Positions 33,922 through 42,723 of a stretch of 64,000 bases of DNA are shown one piece after another. Numbering within the stretch: position 1 is the stretch's first letter; each line of letters begins with the position of its first letter. The stretch is from Nocardioides albertanoniae (lineage in GTDB: Bacteria; Actinomycetota; Actinomycetes; Propionibacteriales; Nocardioidaceae). The notes beneath the pieces were generated by a model. The model saw only the letters and a list, made by a program, of their open reading frames with translations, did not search any database and was not told the DNA's origin. The stretch spans positions 3,302,501 through 3,366,500 of the forward strand of contig NZ_VFOV01000001.1 in NCBI RefSeq assembly GCF_006716315.1, written 5' to 3'. A program made the position numbers and the translations under genes.

Positions 33922-36176
33922 TCCTCGTCTGCGGCCTCGACAGGCGCCTCGGTGGCGGTCTCCTCGGAGGCCTCCTCCTCGAGCACCGGGGCCAGCGAGA
34001 GCTTGCCGCGGTCGTCGATCTCGGCGATCTCGACCTGGATCTTCTGGCCGACCTCCACGACGTCCTCGACCGACTCCACACGCTTGCCACCGTTGAGGGC
34101 GCGCAGCTTGGTGATGTGGAGCAGACCGTCCTTGCCCGGGAGCAGGGCGACGAAGGCGCCGAAGTTGGTCGTCTTCACGACGGTGCCGAGGTAGCGCTCG
34201 CCGACCTCGGGCATGGTCGGGTTGGCGATCGCGTTGACCGCCGCACGGGCGGCCTCGGCGGCGTTGCCGTCGGTCGCGCCGATGAGCACCGTGCCGTCGT
34301 CCTCGATGGAGATCTGGGCGCCGGTGTCCTCCTGGATCTGGTTGATCACCTTGCCCTTCGGGCCGATGACCTCGCCGATCTTGTCGACAGGGACCTTCAC
34401 GGTGATGATCCGCGGAGCGGTCGGAGCCATCTCGTCCGGAGCCGAGATCGCCTCGCCCATGACCTCGAGGATCGAGAGGCGGGCGTCCTTGGCCTGGTTG
34501 AGGGCCTGCGCGAGGACCTCGGCCGGGATGCCGTCGAGCTTGGTGTCGAGCTGGAGCGCGGTGACGAACTCCGAGGTGCCGGCGACCTTGAAGTCCATGT
34601 CGCCGAAGGCGTCCTCGGCACCGAGGATGTCGGTGATCGCGACGTACTTCGTCTCGCCGTCGATCTCACCGGAGATCAGGCCCATCGCGATGCCGGCGAC
34701 CGGAGCCTTCAGCGGGACACCGGCCTGCAGCAGCGACATGGTCGAGGCGCAGACCGAGCCCATCGAGGTGGAGCCGTTGGAGCCCATGGCCTCGGAGAGC
34801 TGGCGGATCGCGTAGGGGAACTCCTCGCGGTCGGGCAGCACCGGCAGGAGGGCGCGGCGCGCCAGGGCGCCGTGGCCGACCTCGCGGCGCTTGGGCGAGC
34901 CCACGCGGCCGGTCTCGCCGGTGGAGAACGGCGGGAAGACGTACTTGTGCATGTAGCGACGGTGCTTCTCCGGGGAGAGCGTGTCGAGCTGCTGCTCCAT
35001 CTTGAGCATGTCGAGGGTGGTGACGCCCAAGATCTGGGTCTCGCCGCGCTCGAACAGAGCCGAACCGTGGACCCGCGGGATCACGCCGACCTCGGCGTGC
35101 AGCGGACGGATGTCGGCCAGGCCGCGACCGTCGATGCGGACCTTGTCGCGCAGGACCTGCTCGCGCACGGCCTGCTTGGTCAGGGCACGGTACGCCGCGC
35201 CGATCTCGCCCTCGCGGCCCTCGAACTGCGGGCCGACCTTCTCGAGCAGGGCGGCCTTGATGCGGTCGGCCTCCTCGTCACGCTCCTGCTTGCCCAGGGT
35301 GCGCTCGCGCTTGCCGCCGACGGTGTAGAGGTCGGTGACGTCGGCACCGGCGGCCGCGACGACGGCCTCGTAGACGTCGTCTTGGAAGTCGAGGAAGATC
35401 GGGAAGTCCTGGACCGGCTTGGCGGCCTGCTTGGCCAGCTCGGCCTGAGCCTCGACGAGCTGCTTGATGAACGGCTTGGCGGCGTCGAGACCGCTGGCCA
35501 CGATCGCCTCGTTGGGCGCCTGGGTGCCGGACTGGACCAGACCCCAGGCGACCTCGGTCGCCTCGGCCTCGACCATCATGATGGCGACGTCACCGGTGTC
35601 GGTGACGCGACCGGCGACGACCATGTCGAAGACGGCGTTCTCGAGCTGGCTGTGGGTCGGGAACGCCACCCACTGGCCCTCGATCAGAGCGACGCGCACG
35701 CCGCCGACCGGGCCGGAGAACGGCAGGCCGGAGAGCTGGGTCGACATCGACGCGGCGTTGATCGCGAGCACGTCGTAGGGCTGGTCGGGGTCGAGCGCCA
35801 TCACCGTGATGACGACCTGGACCTCGTTGCGCAGACCCTTCTTGAAGGTCGGGCGCAGCGGGCGGTCGATCAGGCGGCAGGTGAGGATCGCGTCCTCCCC
35901 CGGGCGACCCTCGGAGCGGAAGAAGGAGCCGGGGATCTTGCCCGCGGCGTACATCCGCTCCTCGACGTCGATCGTGAGCGGGAAGAAGTCGAAGTGGTCC
36001 TTCGGGGTCTTGCCGGCGGTGGTCGCCGAGAGCAGCATCGTCTCGTCGTCGAGGTAGGCCGTCACCGAACCGGCGGCCTGGCGGGCGAGCAGCCCGGTCT
36101 CGAACTTCACGGTGCGGGTGCCGAACTTGCCGTTGTCGATGGTCGTCTCGACGGCAGTGATGACTGGTTCAGTCAA
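33918..36176 (-). CDS. pnp: Polyribonucleotide nucleotidyltransferase (PNPase / GPSI)
   Basis: This 752-residue exoribonuclease degrades RNA from the 3' end using phosphate. It has two RNase PH domains ([20 protein letters not shown] and [20 protein letters not shown]), a KH domain ([20 protein letters not shown]) and an S1 domain ([20 protein letters not shown]). TTG 36176 is chosen because AAGGA lies 7 nt upstream and the protein then opens with [19 protein letters not shown], as in relatives. The acidic C-terminal tail is variable. Unlike the usual rpsO-pnp order, rpsO lies 2.3 kb upstream with two genes in between. Confidence 0.96.
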   Translation of the reverse strand: MTEPVITAVETTIDNGKFGTRTVKFETGLLARQAAGSVTAYLDDETMLLSATTAGKTPKDHFDFFPLTIDVEERMYAAGKIPGSFFRSEGRPGEDAILTCRLIDRPLRPTFKKGLRNEVQVVITVMALDPDQPYDVLAINAASMSTQLSGLPFSGPVGGVRVALIEGQWVAFPTHSQLENAVFDMVVAGRVTDTGDVAIMMVEAEATEVAWGLVQSGTQAPNEAIVASGLDAAKPFIKQLVEAQAELAKQAAKPVQDFPIFLDFQDDVYEAVVAAAGADVTDLYTVGGKRERTLGKQERDEEADRIKAALLEKVGPQFEGREGEIGAAYRALTKQAVREQVLRDKVRIDGRGLADIRPLHAEVGVIPRVHGSALFERGETQILGVTTLDMLKMEQQLDTLSPEKHRRYMHKYVFPPFSTGETGRVGSPKRREVGHGALARRALLPVLPDREEFPYAIRQLSEAMGSNGSTSMGSVCASTMSLLQAGVPLKAPVAGIAMGLISGEIDGETKYVAITDILGAEDAFGDMDFKVAGTSEFVTALQLDTKLDGIPAEVLAQALNQAKDARLSILEVMGEAISAPDEMAPTAPRIITVKVPVDKIGEVIGPKGKVINQIQEDTGAQISIEDDGTVLIGATDGNAAEAARAAVNAIANPTMPEVGERYLGTVVKTTNFGAFVALLPGKDGLLHITKLRALNGGKRVESVEDVVEVGQKIQVEIAEIDDRGKLSLAPVLEEEASEETATEAPVEAADEE

Positions 36177-36495
36177 GGATTCGTCCTTGTCTAGGTCTCG
36201 GAGCGCCCCCGCGCCGGGCATGTGCGCGCGTTGCGCACGGGGCCGGTCTTCGATCGAGACCCTCAGGACCGAATGAACAAGACCTGGGAGTCACTACCGA
36301 GGACCGAGCCGGTCGGGCGGGACGCTCCTTGTGATTTCTTGTCGAGCGCGCAGTCACGGTGGACGTAGCACTCGGTTCCACCCTAGCCTCGAACAGGCCG
36401 AAACGTAGAACACGCGCGGCAGTCCGCGACAGTACGACGGCTCTACACGGGCCACCTGCGGTCCTCCCGCGGACCATCAACCCCTGGAGCTGACC
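36177..36495. promoter_or_regulatory. pnp leader and divergent promoter region
   Basis: This 319-bp stretch without a gene holds a GTGCGC-GCGTT-GCGCAC hairpin at 36222-36238 and a small GGTCT/AGACC hairpin at about 36245-36261. Both would lie in the pnp 5' leader. PNPase mRNA leaders are RNase III targets in other bacteria, so autoregulation is possible here. No clear promoter was found. Confidence 0.4.
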
Positions 36496-37146
36496 ATGAC
36501 GACCGCTCTTGTGCTCATCATCGTAGCCCTCGCCCTGGCGGCCCTCGTCGTTGTCGGGAGACGATCACGACGGGATCAAGCCGGCTCCAGCGGCGCTCGT
36601 GCCTTCGCACGCAAACAGTTCCGCATCTCCTGGCCTCCGGGCTACGCCCACCGCGTGCCCCTCCGGACGGAGAGCAACTCCAGCGGCACCTATGTCGTCG
36701 AGAAGTTCCCCTCCAGGAGCAGCGCGCTCGACGTCTTGCGGGGCTGCGACGTACGTGACGAGCGGGTCTACCTCATCGGCGAGACCCCGGAGGGCAACAT
36801 CGGCCGAGATCTGGTGTGGATATTCGAGGAGCAGAACGGCTCGTTCATCGAGATCGCCGAGCGCACGCCGCTACCCGAGCCGGTCTACTCACAGACCGAC
36901 TGCGCCCACTGTGGATACACGGTGCTCCCGATGGGCGATCCTGGATTGAGCGTGGACGGCCCGATGACTGCCAGCTACCTCTTGGTGTCCAGCGATGTGG
37001 AGCGAGCGGGGCAGGGTTTCGAGTGCGAGCAGTGCGGAGCCCTCGGCTGTATGCACTGCTATCTCCGCACCAGCGACGACGTCGAGGCGACGCCGGACCG
37101 TCGATGTTGGCTCTGCCAGGGACACATGCTGCCGTTCGTCGAGTGA
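36496..37146 (+). CDS. Membrane-anchored zinc-ribbon-like protein of unknown function
   Basis: This 216-residue protein has an N-terminal helix (TALVLIIVALALAALVVV) as its anchor. The C-terminal half has four cysteine pairs: CAHC, CEQC, CMHC and CWLC, which probably bind two zinc ions in a RING-like or double-ribbon pattern. GGAG lies 6 nt before the ATG. I do not recognise the family. The gene stands between pnp and the sulfite-oxidase-like gene, separating pnp from rpsO, and is on the opposite strand to both. Confidence 0.75.
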   Translation: MTTALVLIIVALALAALVVVGRRSRRDQAGSSGARAFARKQFRISWPPGYAHRVPLRTESNSSGTYVVEKFPSRSSALDVLRGCDVRDERVYLIGETPEGNIGRDLVWIFEEQNGSFIEIAERTPLPEPVYSQTDCAHCGYTVLPMGDPGLSVDGPMTASYLLVSSDVERAGQGFECEQCGALGCMHCYLRTSDDVEATPDRRCWLCQGHMLPFVE

Positions 37147-37173
37147 CACCGACCCACCGGCTAGGACCCGCGT

Positions 37174-38358
37174 TCAGACCACGGTGACCGGGTGGCGTAC
37201 GACGGCGTCGAAGAAGTAGCCGCCGGGGTTGTGGGCGGCGACGTCGGGCTGGGTGCGACCGGCACGGTCGGTGGCCCGGACGAGGATCTCGTACGCCCCC
37301 GGCTCGGGGTCACGCCAGGTGTGGGCCCACTGCGCCCAGCCGAGCCCGTGACCGCCGGTCGGCCGCCCCGGAGCGTGCTGGATCGCGGCCTTCCAGGTCG
37401 CTCCCCCGTCGGTGCTGACCTCGACGCGGGTGATCGGAGCCTTGCCGGACCACGAGCGGCCGGTCAGCACGATCCGGTCCCTGGCCGGGATCTCGGCGCC
37501 CCACTCCAGCTCGAGCGCGGAGCGGACCGGGTTGACCGTGAGCGGGCCGTCGACGTTGTACCACTTCGTGTCCCACGGCGAGGTCAGCACGCTCGTGGAC
37601 ACCTCCAGCGAGCCGAGCCACTTGATGCTCGCGATGCCGATCCAGCCGGGCAGCAGCAGTCGCAGCGGGTAGCCGTGGTCGGGCAGCAGGTCCTCGCCGT
37701 TGGCGCCCCACACCAGCAGGGCGTCGTCGTAGGCCTTCTCGACGGGGAACGGGCGCCGCACCCGGCCGTGGTCGACCCCCTTGTCCACGTAGCTCGCGTC
37801 GAGCCCGGCGGCCTGCACGGAGACCGCGTCCTGGCGGATGCCCACGGCAGTGAGCACGTCCTCGAGGCGTACGCCCTTCCAGCGGACCGCCCCGACAGCC
37901 CCGAGCGTCCACGCGGTGCCGCTGACCTCCTGACCCTGCTGGGTGGTGAAGAAGCTGCGGCCGTTGCCGGTGCACTCGTGGACGGAGGTCGTCTCGACGT
38001 GACGGAAGGCCTTGATGTCGTCCAGGGAGAGGCTCGCACCGGCGGGGTCGCGCAGGCCGTCGCCGAAGATCTTGAGCTCGTACGCAGCGGGGTCGATCTG
38101 CGGGGTGGCGGTGTGGTTGCGCACGAACAGGTCGGCCTGCGGCGTCAGGTAGCGGCGCGGGTCGACCGAGTCCCAGCGGGTCTCGGCGTTGGTGCCGTAG
38201 TCGATGAACCGCTCCGCCGGCAGCGGCTTGAGGATGGCCGGAGCGCCCGCGGCGGCGCGGGACGTCACCGACGCGCCGGCCTGGGTGGTGCCGACCGCAG
38301 CCGCGCCGAGCGCGGCGGTGGTCAGGAAGGTGCGTCGGTTCAGACCTGGGGACGTCAT
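37174..38358 (-). CDS. Tat-exported molybdopterin oxidoreductase, sulfite-oxidase family
   Basis: This 394-residue protein begins with a twin-arginine signal (LNRRTFLTTAALGAAAVG). The mature protein shows the sulfite-oxidase fold: LFVRNHTATPQID, the Mo-ligand Cys in SVHECTGNGRSFF, RWKGVRLEDVL, YPLRLLLPGWIG, and a C-terminal dimerisation domain (TRVEVSTDGGATWKAAI). No heme domain is attached. The substrate may be sulfite, or a sulfoxide as in some SorA/YedY relatives; sequence does not decide. An AT-rich promoter with a TGAGTAACTCA dyad precedes it. Confidence 0.9.
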   Translation of the reverse strand: MTSPGLNRRTFLTTAALGAAAVGTTQAGASVTSRAAAGAPAILKPLPAERFIDYGTNAETRWDSVDPRRYLTPQADLFVRNHTATPQIDPAAYELKIFGDGLRDPAGASLSLDDIKAFRHVETTSVHECTGNGRSFFTTQQGQEVSGTAWTLGAVGAVRWKGVRLEDVLTAVGIRQDAVSVQAAGLDASYVDKGVDHGRVRRPFPVEKAYDDALLVWGANGEDLLPDHGYPLRLLLPGWIGIASIKWLGSLEVSTSVLTSPWDTKWYNVDGPLTVNPVRSALELEWGAEIPARDRIVLTGRSWSGKAPITRVEVSTDGGATWKAAIQHAPGRPTGGHGLGWAQWAHTWRDPEPGAYEILVRATDRAGRTQPDVAAHNPGGYFFDAVVRHPVTVV

Positions 38359-38365
38359 ACCCCCG

Positions 38366-38396
38366 AGATTAACATGAGTAACTCACTGTAGTTAGA
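38366..38396 (-). promoter_or_regulatory. Promoter and operator of the sulfite-oxidase-like gene
   Basis: TAATCT (38366-38371, minus) ends 7 nt before the ATG. A TGAGT-A-ACTCA palindrome at 38375-38385 and a TAACT-N6-AGTTA dyad at 38379-38394 overlap the promoter, making a repressor site likely. Confidence 0.55.
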
Positions 38397-38429
38397 TTAT
38401 CTGCGGGTCGGTGCCCGCGGAGAAATGCG

Positions 38430-38463
38430 AACGGGCCGCCTCCCCGAAGGGAGACGGCCCGTT
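38430..38463 (-). terminator. Intrinsic terminator of rpsO
   Basis: A 15-bp stem (38430-38444 with 38449-38463, loop CGAA) has one mismatch that becomes a G-U pair on the minus strand, and a TTT run follows on that strand. It starts 21 nt after the rpsO stop and separates rpsO from pnp. Confidence 0.8.
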
Positions 38464-38484
38464 GCGTACGCGTCGAGATCCAGT

Positions 38485-38760
38485 TCAGCGACGGAGGCCG
38501 AGCTTCTCGATGATCGAGCGGTAACGCTCGATGTCCTTCTTCTGAAGGTAGTTGAGAAGGCGGCGGCGCTGGCCGACGAGCAGCAGCAGACCACGACGGC
38601 TGTGGTGGTCGTGCTTGTGCCCCTTGAGGTGCTCGGTCAGGTGCGAGATGCGGTGCGTGAGCAGCGCGATCTGCACCTCCGGCGAGCCGGTGTCACCCTC
38701 GGTGGTGGCGTGCTCGGCGATGATCTTCTTCTTGGTCTCCGCGTCAGTTCCTACTGCCAT
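38485..38760 (-). CDS. rpsO: 30S ribosomal protein S15
   Basis: This 91-residue protein binds the central domain of 16S rRNA. The start [17 protein letters not shown], the RNA-binding helix [40 protein letters not shown] and the end [14 protein letters not shown] match S15 throughout. AAGGGA lies 8 nt upstream of the ATG. A terminator follows, so it is not cotranscribed with pnp in this strain. Confidence 0.97.
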   Translation of the reverse strand: MAVGTDAETKKKIIAEHATTEGDTGSPEVQIALLTHRISHLTEHLKGHKHDHHSRRGLLLLVGQRRRLLNYLQKKDIERYRSIIEKLGLRR

Positions 38761-39057
38761 GCGAAGGCTCCCTTCCGGCCCGTGGGCCTGTTCGTTGCGC
38801 GGCGCGCCCGGGCCTGTTCACCGGGGCACTCTTGATCCGCGGCCGTTTCACGGCATGAGTCACCGACCCCCATGGGCCGACAACCCGAGAAGATTAACAG
38901 CGAGCCCGCATACCCCCCGAATCGCCGCCGGATCAAGCCTCGATCACGAGCCGCGCCACCAGCCGGCGCAACCTCCACCAGTATTTCATCGCTCCCCCTC
39001 GACTCTTCCGCCACAGGGTTCGACGCTCCGAGACCGGATTCGGTTGCATCCGGGCGC
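38761..39057 (-). promoter_or_regulatory. rpsO leader region with repeats (possible S15 autoregulation site)
   Basis: No gene was found in these 297 bp. Directly upstream of the rpsO ribosome binding site the minus strand has a GGCCC-AC-GGGCC hairpin (38777-38788) and two copies of GAACAGGCCC (38784-38793 and 38810-38819). S15 represses its own mRNA in several bacteria, so these could form its binding structure. A TAATCT box on the minus strand (about 38889-38894) is a weak promoter candidate. Confidence 0.35.
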
Positions 39058-40224
39058 TCACGGGTTCTCGGCAGCACCTGGCGAAGCGCTGGGTGAAGCG
39101 CTGGGCGAAGCACCAGGCGAACCCGCCTCAGCCTCCGGCAGGGAAGCCTTCGGCGCGGTCTCCAGCGGCGGATCCTGGATCGCCGGAGCGTTGTCGGTCT
39201 CGAACGCGTTCGGGTCCACCTTCGTGCCGGCCTGCATACGGCTGGGCAGCGGGAACACGTTGTAGAGCTCCGCCTCACCGTTCGCCCACGGGTAGACGAC
39301 CCGCGTCTGCACCGGCTCGCCCGTGTTCTCGTCCAGGCACACCTCGGAGGCCCCGTCCTCACTGGGCACGGTGGGCGGTAGCGGCTCGGTGTCCGCCGAG
39401 CCGCAGTCGGGCTGTGCAGCCAGGTCGATCGGCTTCCCGTCCTGGTCGAAGAGCTGGACGCCGGTGAGCGGCTTGCCCGAGGCGTCGTACGGATAGATGT
39501 TGGTCACCCACCTGCCGTCGGAGTAGGTCCCAGCCCCCTCGGCGACCGGCGCGCCGTCGGTGGCCACGCCGCCCGCCTCGCTGTAGCCATCGCTCCAGCC
39601 CCGGTCGTACTCCGATCCCCCGATCTCCGAGGAGGCCCAGGCGACGAACAGCAGGAGGACCGCGGCCAGGTTCAGGACGAGGAGCCCGACGCGGGCACGC
39701 GTCCCGCGCTCACCACCCGGCCAGATCCGGCCGATGCCGATCAACATGCTGACGGCAACGGCGACGACGAGGGTGACCAGCCCGAGCGCATCTCCCATCG
39801 TCCACCCGAGGGGCTCGTTGACAGCCCAGGCCACGGCCCACGCCCGGACGAACCACCACAGCGGTCGCAACCAGGCGACCGCAGGCCGCAGGTCCGTACG
39901 CAGCAGCTCACCGGACCTGGCGACCACCGTGTCGAAGCGGGCATGCCCGGCGTCCAGGAGCCCGTCGACCCGCGCCCCAAGGCCCCGAGGCGCCTTGGTA
40001 CGCACGGGGATGCCGGCCGCGGCGCGGAGCTCCCGGGCGTACTCGACCGGGTCGCCGAGGGCTTCCGGACCACGCTCCTCGACCAGCTCGCCGAAGTCGG
40101 CCTCGAGCCCGTCGGTGATGTCGCTGAGCGCCTCGGGATCGAGATCGACGAGCTCGCGGCGCACCTGAGCCAGGAAGAGCCGCACCTCGGGTGCGACGTT
40201 GGCCTCTGCGTCTGTTGCCGTCAT
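39058..40224 (-). CDS. HAAS/DUF1700-like membrane protein
   Basis: This 388-residue protein has an N-terminal HAAS-like domain (FLAQVRRELVDLDPEALSDI and YARELRAAAGIP). Four hydrophobic segments lie between about 120 and 215 (WWFVRAWAVAWAV, LVTLVVAVAVSMLIG, VGLLVLNLAAVLLLFVAWAS). An extracytoplasmic acidic region and a PSASPSASPG repeat tail follow. HAAS proteins are normally encoded with a PadR regulator and are thought to form a membrane-signalling pair. GGAGG lies 8 nt upstream of the ATG, inside the preceding short ORF. Confidence 0.8.
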   Translation of the reverse strand: MTATDAEANVAPEVRLFLAQVRRELVDLDPEALSDITDGLEADFGELVEERGPEALGDPVEYARELRAAAGIPVRTKAPRGLGARVDGLLDAGHARFDTVVARSGELLRTDLRPAVAWLRPLWWFVRAWAVAWAVNEPLGWTMGDALGLVTLVVAVAVSMLIGIGRIWPGGERGTRARVGLLVLNLAAVLLLFVAWASSEIGGSEYDRGWSDGYSEAGGVATDGAPVAEGAGTYSDGRWVTNIYPYDASGKPLTGVQLFDQDGKPIDLAAQPDCGSADTEPLPPTVPSEDGASEVCLDENTGEPVQTRVVYPWANGEAELYNVFPLPSRMQAGTKVDPNAFETDNAPAIQDPPLETAPKASLPEAEAGSPGASPSASPSASPGAAENP

Positions 40225-40307
40225 GCCTTCACCTCCGTTGCGCGGGCGCCCGAAGACGGACGCGACGGCACGATGTTCTCGTGGGTGGCTCGCTTGCGGT
40301 CACTCAT
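40221..40307 (-). CDS. 28-residue ORF coupled between padR and the HAAS-like gene
   Basis: The ORF begins MSDRKRATHENIVPSRPSSG and ends GARATEVKA. Its ATG overlaps the padR stop and its stop overlaps the HAAS-gene ATG, both as ATGA. It therefore fills exactly the 79-nt gap and would keep ribosomes moving through the mRNA. The peptide is basic and polar with no membrane segment. It may serve only as a coupling device, or it may be a real small protein. No family is recognised. Confidence 0.5.
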   Translation of the reverse strand: MSDRKRATHENIVPSRPSSGARATEVKA

Positions 40308-40630
40308 GCGTTTGCCCCTTGAAGGATCTCGGTGACGGTGTTGGAGAAGTGGGACCAGTCCTCGCTCTGTCGCTTGAGCTGGCCTTGTCCGGCAGGCGTG
40401 ATGCCGTAGTACTTGCGGTGCGGACCCGACTCCGACGGCACGACGTAGGACGTCAGGGCACCCACGGCATACAGCCGCCGCAGGGTGCCGTAGACCGACG
40501 CCTCTCCCACGTCCGTGAGCCCATTGTCGCGGAGCTTGCGGACGATTTCGTAGCCGTAGGCATCCTCGCCGTCCACGACGGCCAGAACGGTCAGGTCGAG
40601 CACCCCTTTGAGCAGCTGGGTGGTATCCAT
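40304..40630 (-). CDS. PadR-family transcriptional regulator
   Basis: This 108-residue repressor reads MDTTQLLKGVLDLTVLAVV, then YGYEIVRKLRDNGLTDVGEA, SVYGTLRRLYAVGALTSYVV and HRKYYGITPAGQGQL. These are the recognition helix, wing and family signature of PadR. ATG 40630 has TAGTGT 7 nt upstream; a start 7 codons earlier is less likely. It heads the operon with the short ORF and the HAAS-like gene. A dyad at 40642-40660 overlaps its promoter, consistent with autorepression. Confidence 0.9.
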   Translation of the reverse strand: MDTTQLLKGVLDLTVLAVVDGEDAYGYEIVRKLRDNGLTDVGEASVYGTLRRLYAVGALTSYVVPSESGPHRKYYGITPAGQGQLKRQSEDWSHFSNTVTEILQGANA

Positions 40631-40637
40631 GCTTGGC

Positions 40638-40660
40638 ACACTACTACGCAATGCGCACTA
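40638..40660 (-). promoter_or_regulatory. padR promoter with PadR-type dyad
   Basis: The -10-like TAGTGT (40638-40643) adjoins a dyad TACTACGCA-A-TGCGCACTA (7 of 9 positions pair, 40642-40660). A CACTACTA direct repeat surrounds the perfect CGCA-A-TGCG core. Confidence 0.5.
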
Positions 40661-40777
40661 CTAGCCAGAGCATTACACCGCGCGGCGTCGAAAACCTTCG
40701 ACTCCGCCGAGAGGCGAGCCGGTGACCGACTCCTCCGAGGAGCCGGTCCGGGACCGGCTGGGCCAGGACTGCCCGAG

Positions 40778-41641
40778 CTAGGACTGCCCGCGCACGTCGC
40801 GTACGAAATTCTTCCAAGCCGCCGTGTCGCCCGCGGGCCCGGAGCCGAGGGCTTGGCTGCGGGCGGGGCCGGTGAAGGTGCGCACCTGGACAGGCTGGGC
40901 GGGTCGCCCCGAAGGCGAGACGGGCACGATGCCCGTCTGCGTGACCGGCGCGGAACCGCTCGCGCGCAGCTGCTGACCGTAGCCGCGAGGGTCACCACCG
41001 GGACCGTCGGCAGGCCCACCGTGGATCAGCGACGACATCGGCGTGTATTCCTGCACCGGGACGGTCTTGCCCGGCACCGCCAGCCAGATCAGCGCGATCA
41101 GAAGACCGATCGCCCATCCGTACGTCAGCCCGTAGGCGGCGCCCGAGGCGAGCACGTCGTCGAGCGAGGCCAGCAACGAGCCGGACCTGCCGTCGCTGAA
41201 GTAGGAGTAGAGACCTTCTGTGACCTGGCCGCCGCCGGTGGCCACGATGGCGGCGAGCCAGCAGCCGAGGAGCACCGGGAAGAAGGCGCGCGGCCGGATG
41301 CCGACGGTGGCGAGCCAGGTGATCAGCCAGGTGGCGAAGAAGACGGTGACGGAGAGGATCGCGGTGTGCACCACGGTCTCCCCGGAGAAGAGGTCGCCGA
41401 GCGGGCTGTCGCCGAAGTAGGCGAGCCGGTCACCGAGCAGCGTGGCGGCCCAGCCGCCTGAGTCGGCGGCGTTCTTCTCGGCCCAGGTCGACAGTGGTGC
41501 CGATCCCGACATGATCTGCAGGGTCCAGAGACCGCCGGTGACGAGGACCGCGTTGAGCAGCGCAGGGATGCCACCGCGGGGGCGACGGTCTGCCTCGACC
41601 TCGGCCTCGTAGACGGATGTGGGGGTGGAATGGGGATCCAT
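40778..41641 (-). CDS. Hypothetical multi-pass membrane protein
   Basis: The 287 residues start MDPHSTPTSVYEAEVEADRR. Four hydrophobic segments are visible: ALLNAVLVTGGLWTLQI, VVHTAILSVTVFFATWLITW, AFFPVLLGCWLAAIVATGG and YGWAIGLLIALIWLAV. The C-terminal 90 residues are a polar, Pro/Gly-rich cytoplasmic tail. No catalytic motif was seen. The gene sits 48 bp after ribF on the same strand and could be read from its promoter. Confidence 0.75.
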   Translation of the reverse strand: MDPHSTPTSVYEAEVEADRRPRGGIPALLNAVLVTGGLWTLQIMSGSAPLSTWAEKNAADSGGWAATLLGDRLAYFGDSPLGDLFSGETVVHTAILSVTVFFATWLITWLATVGIRPRAFFPVLLGCWLAAIVATGGGQVTEGLYSYFSDGRSGSLLASLDDVLASGAAYGLTYGWAIGLLIALIWLAVPGKTVPVQEYTPMSSLIHGGPADGPGGDPRGYGQQLRASGSAPVTQTGIVPVSPSGRPAQPVQVRTFTGPARSQALGSGPAGDTAAWKNFVRDVRGQS

Positions 41642-41689
41642 GACCGGCCATTCAACCGCACCCGGGCCCGGGCCGACAGACCACCCGGG

Positions 41690-42628
41690 TTACTGCTCGG
41701 TCCTCAAGATCTCGCGCGCCTGCCGCACGTCGTCGTGCATCTGGTCGACGAGCGCCTCGATGCCCTCGAAGGCGACCATGCCGCGCAGTCGCTCCACGAA
41801 CGCCACCTCGACCTCCACTCCGTAGAGCTCGAGGTCGTCGCGGTCGAGCACGTACGACTCGACCCGGCGACCGACGACACCCTCGAAGGTGGGGTTGGTG
41901 CCGACCGAGATGGCCGCAGGCAGCCGCTCCCCGGTGGCACACTGCGTCAGCCAGCCCGCATAGACGCCGTCGGGCGGCACCGCGGTCATCGAGTCGGCGG
42001 GCACGTTGGCCGTCGGGAAGCCGAGCTCCCGGCCGCGCTGGTCGCCCTTCACGACGACCCCGCGCACCGAGTAGGGGCGGCCCAGCGCCTCGGCGGCTCC
42101 GGTGACGTCGCCGCTGGCCAGGCACGTACGGATGTAGGTCGAGGACCACACCTGCGGCCCTCCGTCGAGGGGGATGCCCTCGACGGAGAAGTCGTGGGCC
42201 TGGCCGTAGGCGGCCAGTTCGGCGACGTCGCCGGCGGCCTTGCATCCGTAGCGGAAGTTGGCGCCCACCACGCACGCCTGCGCGTGCAGGGCGTCGACGA
42301 GCACCCGCTGGGCGAAGTCGTCGGGCGACCAGTTGGCCATCTCCATGTCGAAGGGCAGCGCCAGCACGGCGTCGGCGCCGGCCGCGAGCAGCAGCTCGGC
42401 CCGCTCCTGCATCGTGGTGAGCACACCAGGGGCGTGCTCGGGGCGCAGCACGGCCATCGGGTGCGGATCGAAGGTGACCGCGACCAGAGCGAGCTCGTCG
42501 GCGTCGGCGACCTCTCGGCCGCGGCGCAGCACATGCTGGTGACCGAGATGGACGCCGTCGAAGTTGCCGACCACCACGCAGGTGCGGCCGAGACCGGCCG
42601 GCACCTCGCTCAGACTTCTCCAGAACAC
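41690..42628 (-). CDS. ribF: Bifunctional riboflavin kinase / FAD synthetase RibF
   Basis: This 312-residue enzyme converts riboflavin to FMN and then FAD. The N-terminal adenylyltransferase domain has VVVGNFDGVHLGHQHVL and TFDPHPMAVLRP, and WSSTYIRTCLASGDV closes it. The C-terminal kinase domain has RGVVVKGDQRGRELGFPTAN and SVGTNPTFEG. GTG 42628 (VFWRSLSEVPAGLGR) is preferred because the conserved N-terminus begins there and TATTCT lies 6 nt upstream. It is divergent from the acylase gene. Confidence 0.94.
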   Translation of the reverse strand: MFWRSLSEVPAGLGRTCVVVGNFDGVHLGHQHVLRRGREVADADELALVAVTFDPHPMAVLRPEHAPGVLTTMQERAELLLAAGADAVLALPFDMEMANWSPDDFAQRVLVDALHAQACVVGANFRYGCKAAGDVAELAAYGQAHDFSVEGIPLDGGPQVWSSTYIRTCLASGDVTGAAEALGRPYSVRGVVVKGDQRGRELGFPTANVPADSMTAVPPDGVYAGWLTQCATGERLPAAISVGTNPTFEGVVGRRVESYVLDRDDLELYGVEVEVAFVERLRGMVAFEGIEALVDQMHDDVRQAREILRTEQ

Positions 42629-42634
42629 CCCGCC

Positions 42635-42640
42635 AGAATA
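42635..42640 (-). promoter_or_regulatory. Candidate -10 box of ribF
   Basis: TATTCT on the minus strand ends 6 nt before GTG 42628 and supports this start over an upstream in-frame codon at 42685. Confidence 0.45.
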
Positions 42641-42723
42641 TCCATCCGGCCTCCCGATCCCTGGATCCGGGCCGCCAGATAACACAGCAGTAACGTGTTC
42701 TACCGCACGCTCGTTAGCACGGC

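Noticed and set aside
33906..36194. A 760-codon frame antisense to pnp
   Set aside because: Acidic, Asp/Arg-rich sequence typical of antisense GC-rich DNA. PNPase domains are all intact on the minus strand.
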